A stretch of DNA of 56,027 nucleotides from Akkermansiaceae bacterium UBA3385 (GTDB taxonomy: Bacteria > Verrucomicrobiota > Verrucomicrobiia > Verrucomicrobiales > Akkermansiaceae), in the NCBI GenBank assembly GCA_002358905.1, contig DEPT01000011.1, forward strand, positions 45,240 to 101,266, read 5' to 3'. Shown piece after piece: positions 17,901-25,603 of this stretch. Position 1 is the first letter of the stretch, and the number at the start of each line of letters is the position of its first letter. The position numbers and the translations under genes were made by a program. Under the pieces are notes generated by a model. It was not told where the DNA came from. It made no database searches and saw only the letters and a program-made list of their open reading frames with translations.

Positions 17901-18471
17901 GAGGGAATACGCTGAGGTGACCCATGGGCTGCAGAGTGCCATTCTGCGGACGGCATTCGACTTCTACGCGCCAGAGCGGGGTGTCCTGAACAAATTGATG
18001 CAGCGTGTATTCATCTTCTGAAAGAAAACCATCTTCGAGACGAACTGTGGCTTCTTCCTCGGTAACCTGCATACTGTTGTTCTGGCGGGGAAGGAACTTG
18101 CCATCCTTGTACGGAATGTTAATGCGGTCGCCCATCTGTACTCCTTCTCCATTCATGAATCGGACAGTCACCTGGCCTTCGCCTTCAGCTCCGTCCAGTT
18201 TCAGGCGGCAGACCGGGTAGCAGTATGCGCGTAATTCCATTCGGGCGTCACCGGCAGAGGCTTTCCAGTATGCTTCTGCTTCATCGATGCAGACTCCGGC
18301 GGTTTCCCAGGAGAGCGGTTTGTAGGCATTGCGCCATTCTGCGTGAGGAAGGCTGTTGATAGAAAACCAGAAAGAAATACCAGCGGTTGCCAGGATGCCG
18401 ACTGCTGCGGCTCCCCAGATTTTATCTTTCCATCCTGATTTTTTCTGTTTTGCTTGCTCCTGGTCTTGCAT
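17890..18471 (-). CDS. Hypothetical single-pass membrane protein upstream of lnt
   Basis: A 193 aa protein starting MQDQEQAKQKK at 18471. A basic N-terminus is followed by one TM helix (about 16-37, GILATAGISFWFSI) and an extracytoplasmic domain of about 150 aa rich in beta strand with two Cys in YCYPVCRLKL and one more later (VECRPQ). No family is recognised. The C-terminal 11 bp overlap lnt, so it is probably translated with it and may assist envelope assembly. Promoter TTGCAA-17-CAAAAT ends 6 nt before the ATG, which decides this start over the longer frame from 18522. Confidence 0.72.
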   Translation of the reverse strand: MQDQEQAKQKKSGWKDKIWGAAAVGILATAGISFWFSINSLPHAEWRNAYKPLSWETAGVCIDEAEAYWKASAGDARMELRAYCYPVCRLKLDGAEGEGQVTVRFMNGEGVQMGDRINIPYKDGKFLPRQNNSMQVTEEEATVRLEDGFLSEDEYTLHQFVQDTPLWRVEVECRPQNGTLQPMGHLSVFPHDI

Positions 18472-18477
18472 GACCTT

Positions 18478-18506
18478 ATTTTGTACCGAAAAATGCCGCG
18501 TTGCAA
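18478..18506 (-). promoter_or_regulatory. Promoter of hypothetical-lnt-GT8 operon
   Basis: TTGCAA (18501-18506), 17 bp spacer, CAAAAT (18478-18483), 6 nt to ATG at 18471; leaderless geometry. Confidence 0.6.
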
Positions 18507-18516
18507 TAAAAAAGGA

Positions 18517-18546
18517 TTGCATTCCGGCAAAAATAGGTCATAAATA
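18517..18546 (+). promoter_or_regulatory. Probable ferredoxin promoter
   Basis: TTGCAT (18517-18522), 18 bp spacer, TAAATA (18541-18546); the predicted leader to the ATG at 18577 is about 24 nt. Confidence 0.5.
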
Positions 18547-18576
18547 TCTGTGGGTATAACCCCCACATACACGACA

Positions 18577-18810
18577 ATGGCCGATATCGACGATAAGACT
18601 GAAAAGAATGTGCCGGGCAAGTTCTATGTTGATTGCAACTGCATCGACTGCGATCTTTGCCGCGAAACCGCCCCTGATTTCTTCGCCCGTGACGATGACG
18701 AGGGCCTTTCCTATGTTTCCAAGCAGCCCGTGACCGATGAGGAAGTAGCTCTCTGCACCGAGGCTATGGAGGGTTGCCCCGTGCAGGCCATCGGCGACGA
18801 CGGCGAGTAA
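18577..18810 (+). CDS. Single-cluster ferredoxin
   Basis: A 77 aa acidic electron carrier. One cluster-binding set is visible: CIDCDLCRETAPDFF followed by the distant MEGCPVQAI, giving Cys-x2-Cys-x2-Cys...Cys-Pro, as in monocluster [4Fe-4S]/[3Fe-4S] ferredoxins. An additional Cys occurs in VDCNC and another in ALCTEAM. ATG 18577 is preferred over an in-frame start at 18550 because the conserved part begins just after it. Redox partner unknown. A strong terminator follows 27 bp downstream. Confidence 0.88.
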   Translation: MADIDDKTEKNVPGKFYVDCNCIDCDLCRETAPDFFARDDDEGLSYVSKQPVTDEEVALCTEAMEGCPVQAIGDDGE

Positions 18811-18836
18811 ACACTGTGGATTTCACTCCTGTAAAG

Positions 18837-18869
18837 GGGCAGCCCGGATTACCGGGCTGCCCGCTTTTT
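18837..18869 (+). terminator. Strong terminator after ferredoxin
   Basis: A perfect 11-bp GC-rich stem (18837-18847 with 18852-18862), ATTA loop and five T (18865-18869). It ends 4 nt before the ATG of the next gene on the same strand. Confidence 0.9.
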
Positions 18870-18873
18870 CCCC

Positions 18874-19365
18874 ATGGCATCACCTCGTAAAAAGAAAGAG
18901 TCCCTTGCCTCTGTTACATCGCCGCTGCCAGCCAGACCGCGCAAACGATTCTACATGCAGAAAATGCCCGATGGGGTGGGGGAACGCGCAGTGCGCGTGA
19001 GAAGTGTGCGCAAGGGGGCAAGAGACCAGGCGTTGGCTGATTTCCTGGGCAGCTCGACATCCGAACCTCTTTCTGGAAATCAGCGCAGTATGGAGTCGCT
19101 GCTGGGAGAGCTGCTGAGTGAATGGAATCTGCAGGAGGATACCCTGGCTCCGGAACTGTTGCTCCAGGCTTGGTGCGATGCCGTGGGAGATGGCCTGGCA
19201 TCTGTTTCTGCGTTGATGAGTGTAGGCAAAGGACGGGCACGAATCCGGGTGAATCACCCCACGGTCCGTTATGAGATTACGCGCATGAAGCCCCAGATTA
19301 TTCGTGCTTTGAATCGGACGCTGGGTGCGGGGGCTGTGCGTTCTTTGATGATTGTTTCAGAGTAA
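18874..19365 (+). CDS. DciA-like (DUF721) protein, putative replicative helicase loader
   Basis: A 163 aa protein with a basic N-terminal tail (ASPRKKKE) and a C-terminal DUF721 domain (about 85-162): LQAWCDAVGDGLASVS, IRVNHPTVRYEITRMKPQII and ALNRTLG. DciA is the ancestral loader of DnaB helicase in bacteria lacking DnaC/DnaI. The start codon lies 4 nt past a strong terminator and no -10 element is visible next to it, so expression probably depends on terminator read-through or an unseen promoter. A later Met start is possible for the first 70 residues. Confidence 0.75.
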   Translation: MASPRKKKESLASVTSPLPARPRKRFYMQKMPDGVGERAVRVRSVRKGARDQALADFLGSSTSEPLSGNQRSMESLLGELLSEWNLQEDTLAPELLLQAWCDAVGDGLASVSALMSVGKGRARIRVNHPTVRYEITRMKPQIIRALNRTLGAGAVRSLMIVSE

Positions 19366-19366
19366 G

Positions 19367-19402
19367 AAAAAAACGTGGCATGTCAGAAAACACGCCACGT
19401 TT
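19367..19402 (-). terminator. Terminator shared by DciA-like and Sel1 genes
   Basis: A 9-bp perfect stem (19371-19379 with 19394-19402) with a minus-strand U run (19367-19373); on the + strand the T tract is shorter. Serves mainly the minus-strand GH20-Sel1 operon. Confidence 0.8.
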
Positions 19403-19426
19403 GTTGAAATTGCAGGAATCTGGGGG

Positions 19427-19777
19427 TTATCCCTGGGCTTGAGCCAGCATGACCTCTGCCATGGTGTTACCCAGGGCAGCTGCGTGCTTGAGCGCGATAA
19501 GTGCCTTATCCGTGTCTTTATCCAGCAATCGGCCGTCTATGAGACACATTGCCAGGACGAAGAGCGCAACATGGTCTCCGTTTTGCGCTGCAGATTCCAA
19601 TGACACAATGTCGTTGCGGCTCTTCAGTTGCGCGAAGTACACGCGGGCCAATTGGTTCTGTGCTTCAGCGTGACCGGAGAATGCCGCATTACGCAGATGC
19701 TCTGCGCCAGCGGCTGCATTACCAGCTTTGAATGCTGCGGCTCCTGCTTCGTATTCCTGTTGAGGGTCGAGACTCAT
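19427..19777 (-). CDS. Small Sel1/TPR-like repeat protein
   Basis: A 116 aa cytoplasmic helical-repeat protein with no signal peptide. Alpha-solenoid units are visible: AEHLRNAAFSGHAEAQNQLA, an intermediate unit with SLESAAQNGDHVALFVLA, and ALIALKHAAALGNTMAEVML, matching Sel1-like spacing. Such proteins are protein-protein scaffolds. Its ATG overlaps the GH20 stop (ATGA), so it is last in the hexosaminidase operon. No direct catalytic role is apparent. Confidence 0.75.
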   Translation of the reverse strand: MSLDPQQEYEAGAAAFKAGNAAAGAEHLRNAAFSGHAEAQNQLARVYFAQLKSRNDIVSLESAAQNGDHVALFVLAMCLIDGRLLDKDTDKALIALKHAAALGNTMAEVMLAQAQG

Positions 19778-22056
19778 TTCTTCTTGGGTTGGAGATTCGG
19801 GTCAACTGTGGGGCTGGCGGGCGCGGTATGTTTCACTTCGAGGCGGTAGACCTTACCCTTGAAGCTGCTGCCGATAACATCGAGGGGCAGGACAAAGGTG
19901 TTGATAAGCCCTTCCGGATTGCGGTGGAAGCGGGTAAGCGTGCACTGTCCTGCGGGCTTGCCGTTCAGCAGCAGCTGGGTGCTGCCGGGCTTGCCGATGA
20001 GCTGAAGGGTGACCTTTTCGCCAACCGGGAGCTTGCAGTTGAAGGAGAACTCCATGCTGTCATTGCGACGGAAACCGATGGTGCCATCGCTGAGCGCAGC
20101 GCACAGCACGCCGGATTCACCCTTGAGCAGCACCTGTTCCTCGCCGGGAGTGGGGGCTTCGGTGAGTGTGAGTTCCATGGTCAGCTCATAGTCCGGCCCC
20201 ATGCAGGGCTGGGCGATTTCGCAGGGCAGCGCGGCGGGGGTGCAGATGTAGGTGGCGCCATCCTTCCAGCGGAAGTAGGGGTTAAGCCCTGGCACCTTGC
20301 CTATCTGGGCCAGCAATTTCTTATGGTCATCGTAGCTGGTGGTTGAGGCGTCGCTGCCCCACATCTTGCCGGCCAGCACATCCACAGAGTTGCTGAACAT
20401 GTGCCAGATGTCGTAGGAACCATAACCCACATAGCGCTGGTCAATCATATCGTTCCAGATACCGAAGGCTGCGCCCAGCAGCTGGGGATGGCCGGAAGGA
20501 ATCTTCTCATCGGCAATCTGGTTGAGGCGCCAGTGCTCGTGTACCCAGCGGTGGCGGGCATCCATGCGGTAGTAGGGGGCAAAGGGAACAATGTAGAGGG
20601 CGCCGTCATTGGTGTTGATGACGTCAAATCCCTGCTTGATGGAATCCCATGCTTTGGCCCAGCCTCCGTTCCAGAGATTCATCTGTACGCCTTCTGCATG
20701 CACCGGAGTTTTTCCCTTCTTGGTGTTCAGACTGCCCCATACGCGCGGGGTATAGCCCTTGCTCTGTACCATCTTGAGCAGACTGTCGGTATAGGCGCGG
20801 TAGTGTTCAGCTTCTCCGTGGAACTCGTCTGCTCCCACATGCATTACGTCGCAACCATCAAATACAGCTTTCTGACCATTCTGCGGCAGCAGGTATTCAT
20901 CGAATACTTCTTCCACGAATTTGAGCGTTTCGGGATTCGTGGCATCAAGCATTTCGCAGCCGCGCTTGTTTTTGCTCTTGTAGATGAGGTCGGGGCGAAC
21001 GCGTGTGAACGAAAGCGCGTGTGCCGGGGTGTCGAATTCGGGAATAATGTTGACTCCGTGTCTGGCGGCGTAGTTAATGAAATCACGGAACTCTTCTTTG
21101 GTATAAGAAAGGTCGCTTGCGGTAAGACGAGTGCCATTGGGACCCACCATGTTTGATTCCAGTCGGAAAGCAGAGTAGGATTTCTCAAAGGGATTTTCGC
21201 CGGCATCCACATATTGTTCGTGGAAAATGTAGTTGTCGTTCAGGTGAATGTGCAGGTCATTCATCTTGTACCAGGACATGTACTTCACCACATCCTTGAC
21301 ATAGCTCAGCGGAATGGGCAGACGGCCTACGTCCAGCAGGAAGCTGCGCACCTCGTAGCGGGGTATATCCAGAGCGCGCCCGCAGGGGGCAGAACCATTG
21401 CCCTGCTGCAGCATCTGCAGCACCGTGCGCGTGCCCCAGTAGAGACCCGTGTCGGTCGGGGCGCCGATGGTGATGCCCTTGTCGGCACAGATATCGAGGG
21501 TGTAACCCTCCTTGCCCAGAATCAGGTTGTTGCTGATGCCCAGGGTAATGTCTGCCGTTTCTCCGGTAGCAACCAGCTCTACCTGGCAGCCCAGCATTTC
21601 CTCCAGCTCTGCGGCAAAGGTCTTACCCAGCTCAGGAGCAGCTGCCACGCGAACCACCTTGCCCGGTGTGTAGCAGCCGGTGCCTCCCACCCAGTTGAGC
21701 AGGGCGGGCAGTACCTTGGGTGCGGGGTTGGTGCCTGCGGCGGCCAGCGTTGTGCCGGGTACGGTTACGTCGTAATCCTTGGAAACAGCTTCCTCGCCAT
21801 CCTTGCTGACCACGAAGCTCACTTTCACCTGGGTATCGGTGAGCGGCTTGACCACCTGCCCGTTAGGGCGGATAATCTGTTCGTAATCGGCACCCAGAAG
21901 GCGAACCTCGGCGCCGGGAACACTGGGAATGACAAGTTTGTTGCCCTCGATGCGGGGCTCTACGGGAAGACTATCTGCAATCTGCTGCAGGTTCTCTGCA
22001 AGAAGCGGAGCTGCTGTGAGTGCGGCCATCATGAGTAGTGTCGTGGTCTTTCTCAT
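19774..22056 (-). CDS. Secreted GH20 beta-N-acetylhexosaminidase (copy A)
   Basis: A 760 aa secreted or outer-membrane enzyme with signal peptide MRKTTTLLMMAALTAAPLLA. An N-terminal region of about 100 aa is followed by a GH20b alpha/beta domain, then the TIM barrel beginning LLDVGRLPIPLSYVKDVV with HIHLNDN, and the catalytic pair in HVGADEFHGE (Asp-Glu near 409-410) for substrate-assisted cleavage of terminal GlcNAc/GalNAc. The C-terminal 140 aa look like a LamG/concanavalin-type beta sandwich. It probably trims mucin or other host glycans. It is a paralogue of the upstream gene, and Sel1 overlaps its 3' end. Start 22056 was chosen for the signal peptide. Confidence 0.93.
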   Translation of the reverse strand: MRKTTTLLMMAALTAAPLLAENLQQIADSLPVEPRIEGNKLVIPSVPGAEVRLLGADYEQIIRPNGQVVKPLTDTQVKVSFVVSKDGEEAVSKDYDVTVPGTTLAAAGTNPAPKVLPALLNWVGGTGCYTPGKVVRVAAAPELGKTFAAELEEMLGCQVELVATGETADITLGISNNLILGKEGYTLDICADKGITIGAPTDTGLYWGTRTVLQMLQQGNGSAPCGRALDIPRYEVRSFLLDVGRLPIPLSYVKDVVKYMSWYKMNDLHIHLNDNYIFHEQYVDAGENPFEKSYSAFRLESNMVGPNGTRLTASDLSYTKEEFRDFINYAARHGVNIIPEFDTPAHALSFTRVRPDLIYKSKNKRGCEMLDATNPETLKFVEEVFDEYLLPQNGQKAVFDGCDVMHVGADEFHGEAEHYRAYTDSLLKMVQSKGYTPRVWGSLNTKKGKTPVHAEGVQMNLWNGGWAKAWDSIKQGFDVINTNDGALYIVPFAPYYRMDARHRWVHEHWRLNQIADEKIPSGHPQLLGAAFGIWNDMIDQRYVGYGSYDIWHMFSNSVDVLAGKMWGSDASTTSYDDHKKLLAQIGKVPGLNPYFRWKDGATYICTPAALPCEIAQPCMGPDYELTMELTLTEAPTPGEEQVLLKGESGVLCAALSDGTIGFRRNDSMEFSFNCKLPVGEKVTLQLIGKPGSTQLLLNGKPAGQCTLTRFHRNPEGLINTFVLPLDVIGSSFKGKVYRLEVKHTAPASPTVDPNLQPKKK

Positions 22057-22144
22057 ATAGAGAATGTGTGTAACATAAGAAGGGGCGGAATGCAAGTTAA
22101 AAACACCTGCAGCCCGCCCCATGCCTGAATCTCCGGGGGTAGAG

Positions 22145-24361
22145 TTATTTCACTTCGATGCTGAATACCTTCCCGTTGAACGAGCTGCCAAGGGATTCCA
22201 GCGGCAGAATAAAGGTGCTCATTCGTTCGTCTTTCCGCAGAGGGAAACGCACATTTTCCGGTTCGCCGGCATTCACTCCATCGATGATGAGTTCGGTTCG
22301 TCCCATGTGGCCGATGAGTTCGAGTTTTGTGCGTTTGCCTACGGGGATTTTAGCGTTGAAGGCAAATTCGAGACTGTCGCTACGACGAAGGGTGATACGG
22401 CCATCCTTACCAGCGGCGAGCAATTGTCCTTGTCTGGAACCGAGCAGCACTTGCTCTTCTCCGGGCACAGGTGCTTTCGGCATCTCTAATTCCATGGTCA
22501 GGTGGTACTCCGGCCCCTTGGAGCCCTTACGCAGGCGCATGGGGGTGAGTTTAGGTTCCAGTCTGAAGCTGTCGGAATTGAAGTGCAGCGGGTTGCAGTA
22601 TGGAATATTCTTTGTTTTGGATGCCAGAGCCTGGTGTTCTTCATAGGATAGGCTGTTGTTGGGTTGACCCCACATTTTCTGGGAGAGCGTATCTACCATG
22701 CTGCTGATGGTCTGCCAGAGGTCACAGGCACCATAGCCTTTGTGCAGACGGTCAATTTCATCGTTCCAAATAGCAAATGTGGCACCCAGCAACTGGGGAT
22801 GCCCTGAAGGCAGTGTTTCCTGGCCGAATTGGTTGGGAACCCACTTCTCATACAGGTGCTTCAGGTTGCGGTCTGCACGATAATAGCCGGCAAAAGGTAC
22901 CACATACAGGTCCCGGTCATAGGTGGTAATGACATCGTACCCGGCATTGACGGAATCCCAGGCACTGGCCCAATCCCGGCTCCACAGGTTCATCTGCACG
23001 CCTTTGGAACGTACCGGAGTCTTGCCGGGCTTGGCTTTCAGGCTACCCCAGATGCGCGGTGTGTGCTTTCGACTCTGTATATGAGCCAGCAGACCATCGG
23101 CAAACCTGCGGTAATCCTCAGCGGCGCCGAAGAATTCATCTGAGCCCACATGTACCACTGGGCAATTTTCAAACGCCGGGTTCTTTCCCTGCAGGTATTC
23201 GTCCCACACCTTGGCTACAAAGCCGAGGGTTTTCGGGTTAGCGGCATCCAGCATTTCACAGCGGCGTTTTTCGTGGTTCATGGGGCCCTGATAAATCAAG
23301 TCGGGGCGCACTCGGGTGAGGGAGAGTGCATGACCGGGAGCATCGAACTCCGGAACGATATTTACCCCTCTCTCATTCGCAAATTGGACCAGTTCGCGGA
23401 ATTTTCGTTTGGTATAGGATAAATCCTCCGCTGTCAGCCGAGTGCCGTCTGCTCCCTTGATGTCGCTTTCCATGCGGAAGGCAGAGTAGGATTTCTTGAA
23501 GGGGTCTTCACCGGCATCCACATAGTGCTCGTGGAAGATGTAGTTATCATTCAAGTGCAGCTGCAGGTCATTCATCTTGTACCAGGCCATGAGACGTACC
23601 ACGTCCTTGATATAATCCATGGGGATGGGCAGACGGCCTACATCCAGCATGAATCCGCGCAGTGCGTAGCGGGGCGCATCCCATGCGACACCGCAGGCCA
23701 GTGACTCCTTCTGCTGGGACAGCATCTGCAGCAGCGTGCGGCTGCCCCAGTAAAGCCCGGTTTTTCCGCTTGCGGAAATGCGGACCCCCTTTGAGTCGAT
23801 GCTCAGCTTGTACGATTCGTTGTCGGAACCTTTGGTCTGGTCAAAAATAATTGTGGCTTCTTTGGCCGAGGTTGCCTGAGTTACCTCATATTCCGAGGGG
23901 AGAATCGCGTTGATTTCGCGAATGAGTTCGGGGATGAATGATTCATTTCCATGCACCAGAATCTTCTTCGGCAGAGTCCACTGGCCCTCGCCACCACGCC
24001 AGCTCAGCAGCGCCGGAATGACCTTGGGTGCAGGAGCCCCCTGGGCTTTACCTTTGCTCTTAATGGTGATTTCGTAGTCCCGGCTGATGGCGGATTTGCC
24101 GTCTTTCGTCACTTTGAAGCTGACTCGTACCGGTGTGTCGCTAGCCGGGCGGGTGAGAATTTTGCCCTTGTTATTCACCAGTTGCTCGTAGTCAACCCCC
24201 AGGATGCTCACTTCCGCGCCACGTACGCGGGGGATGGTGAGCCGTTTGCTATCGGCTGCAGGTGATTGAACCTTCAGATTGTCTGCGAGGTTTTGTAAGT
24301 CATTGGCGAGAATTCCGCCAGCCGTTAGGAGCGTCAGTGAAACAAAGGTACGCAGTTTCAT
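22145..24361 (-). CDS. Secreted GH20 beta-N-acetylhexosaminidase (copy B)
   Basis: A 738 aa paralogue of the following gene with the same architecture: signal peptide (MKLRTFVSLTLLTAGGILA), an N-terminal region of about 100 aa, GH20b domain, TIM barrel with MLDVGRLPIPMDYIKDVV, LQLHLNDN and the catalytic HVGSDEFFGA near 407, and a LamG-like C-terminus. Retained catalytic residues in both copies suggest different linkage or subsite preference rather than decay. It heads the operon with a promoter TTGACC-16-TAGGAT ending 7 nt before the ATG. 88 bp separate it from copy A; a GGGGCGG/CCGCCCC pairing there may attenuate transcription. Confidence 0.93.
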   Translation of the reverse strand: MKLRTFVSLTLLTAGGILANDLQNLADNLKVQSPAADSKRLTIPRVRGAEVSILGVDYEQLVNNKGKILTRPASDTPVRVSFKVTKDGKSAISRDYEITIKSKGKAQGAPAPKVIPALLSWRGGEGQWTLPKKILVHGNESFIPELIREINAILPSEYEVTQATSAKEATIIFDQTKGSDNESYKLSIDSKGVRISASGKTGLYWGSRTLLQMLSQQKESLACGVAWDAPRYALRGFMLDVGRLPIPMDYIKDVVRLMAWYKMNDLQLHLNDNYIFHEHYVDAGEDPFKKSYSAFRMESDIKGADGTRLTAEDLSYTKRKFRELVQFANERGVNIVPEFDAPGHALSLTRVRPDLIYQGPMNHEKRRCEMLDAANPKTLGFVAKVWDEYLQGKNPAFENCPVVHVGSDEFFGAAEDYRRFADGLLAHIQSRKHTPRIWGSLKAKPGKTPVRSKGVQMNLWSRDWASAWDSVNAGYDVITTYDRDLYVVPFAGYYRADRNLKHLYEKWVPNQFGQETLPSGHPQLLGATFAIWNDEIDRLHKGYGACDLWQTISSMVDTLSQKMWGQPNNSLSYEEHQALASKTKNIPYCNPLHFNSDSFRLEPKLTPMRLRKGSKGPEYHLTMELEMPKAPVPGEEQVLLGSRQGQLLAAGKDGRITLRRSDSLEFAFNAKIPVGKRTKLELIGHMGRTELIIDGVNAGEPENVRFPLRKDERMSTFILPLESLGSSFNGKVFSIEVK

Positions 24362-24368
24362 GCTATCT

Positions 24369-24396
24369 ATCCTAACAGAAGACGGGCGTGGGTCAA
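24369..24396 (-). promoter_or_regulatory. Promoter of GH20 operon (leaderless geometry)
   Basis: TTGACC (24391-24396), 16 bp spacer, TAGGAT (24369-24374), 7 nt to ATG at 24361. Confidence 0.75.
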
Positions 24397-24409
24397 GCTA
24401 AAAACATAG

Positions 24410-25438
24410 CTACAACTCTCTCAAATCTATAATGTCTGCCATTTGCCCGGGTGTGACTATACTGATTTGCTGGATGATGCCGGATGCGGTGCAGTAGGCG
24501 CACATTTCAGCGTTGTCCCTGAGCTGGAACTGGTATGTCTTCCAGTCTGAGTTGCTTTTTACCAAAAATGGCTTTCCTGCCAGCTTTATGAGTTCTCTGA
24601 TACTCATATTTCGTTTAAGCGCCTCTTTGATGTCTGCCTCGGAGGGCCGTTCATCTGAGGTTTTCTCTTGTTGCTCAAGGTAGGCCGCAGGGGAGAAATT
24701 CTTCAGCGAAGCATTGGCTGTTTTCTGGAGTTGCCGTGCGGTGGCAGAGGGGATGCTGACGAGTGTCCGGCTTCCGGCCTTCAGGGTTCCGGGAACTCCC
24801 CTGAGAGCTTTGCCGCTGATGGATGCGTGCAGTACGCAAGCTGCCAGATATGTCCCCATGGGGGTGGGGTGTGAGCAATCTTTTTCATGTAGCTGCGTGC
24901 CTGGATTTTTCTGGTACCATGCAGCCCATGCCTCGCCTACGGGGGCTACTCGGGCTTCGGTGTTCAAGGCTGCCTTGCAATAAGTGGTGCTGGTGCGCTC
25001 CTGCATGTCCTGCATGGGCTGCATATTTCTACCCTGGCGTGTGGCATGAGCCCAGGTGAGAAAAAGCAGAACTTTCGTCTTATGGAGACGGGCGATTTCG
25101 CTCCACTTCTGTACTGAAGAAAGCGTTTCATCCGGCTTATAGGCAGGAGTCTGACTCTGGTCCTGCAAAATGACCCAGTCGTATTCGCCACTTTCCAGTA
25201 ACTGGCGGGCTTTGGCATGTTCCGGCATGGTAAGGAAGCCTTGCAAGCTCATGGCTCCGGCTGTGTAAGAATGTACAGTCAGCGGATTTGCCGTTTTTTT
25301 GCTTAGAGCCTCTAGCATTTCGGGCAATCTGTTGTAGAAGGTATAGCTGTTGCCGATGATGAGAACTCGTTTGGGCTCCGCCGCTAAGGTGCAGGGCAGC
25401 AGGGTCAGAATCATGACCCAGAAAAGAAATTTCCTCAT
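24410..25438 (-). CDS. Secreted SGNH/GDSL-type hydrolase
   Basis: A 342 aa protein with signal peptide MRKFLFWVMILTLLPCTLAA. The SGNH fold is indicated by block I VLIIGNSYTFYNRLP (Ser31 as nucleophile), a WVILQDQSQTP block and the C-terminal dyad DCSHPTPMG. Such enzymes deacylate or deacetylate glycans or lipids, and sialate or xylan esterases share this layout. The last 110 aa are an extra region with no assignment. It lies 9 bp behind the 51-aa lipoprotein gene at the end of the clpP operon; the GH20 operon promoter sits just after its stop. Confidence 0.82.
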   Translation of the reverse strand: MRKFLFWVMILTLLPCTLAAEPKRVLIIGNSYTFYNRLPEMLEALSKKTANPLTVHSYTAGAMSLQGFLTMPEHAKARQLLESGEYDWVILQDQSQTPAYKPDETLSSVQKWSEIARLHKTKVLLFLTWAHATRQGRNMQPMQDMQERTSTTYCKAALNTEARVAPVGEAWAAWYQKNPGTQLHEKDCSHPTPMGTYLAACVLHASISGKALRGVPGTLKAGSRTLVSIPSATARQLQKTANASLKNFSPAAYLEQQEKTSDERPSEADIKEALKRNMSIRELIKLAGKPFLVKSNSDWKTYQFQLRDNAEMCAYCTASGIIQQISIVTPGQMADIIDLREL

Positions 25439-25447
25439 AGGGTGGTA

Positions 25448-25603
25448 TCAGCGTTTCTTTTTATAGGGTGCTCCTCCGATAGTGCTGGCAGGTATGGCTT
25501 CATCATTGGTGATGCTATACCCCTTGTAGGGACCGGGATTTGTGGAGGTGCAGGAAGCGATGAGGCAGATTGCTGTGTTGAGAAAAAAAACTGTTCGCAT
25601 CAT
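25448..25603 (-). CDS. Small lipoprotein (51 aa)
   Basis: A short gene between the NERD helicase and SGNH genes. ATG 25603 overlaps the helicase stop (ATGATG), and the frame ends at TGA 25448. The protein starts MMRTVFFLNTAICLIASC, a signal peptide with lipobox LIASC; the mature part is a Thr/Ser/Pro-rich 30-residue tail ending in KKKR. No family is known to me. Lipidation would place it at the inner or outer membrane. Support is the coupled start, lipobox and tight packing between neighbours. Confidence 0.7.
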   Translation of the reverse strand: MMRTVFFLNTAICLIASCTSTNPGPYKGYSITNDEAIPASTIGGAPYKKKR

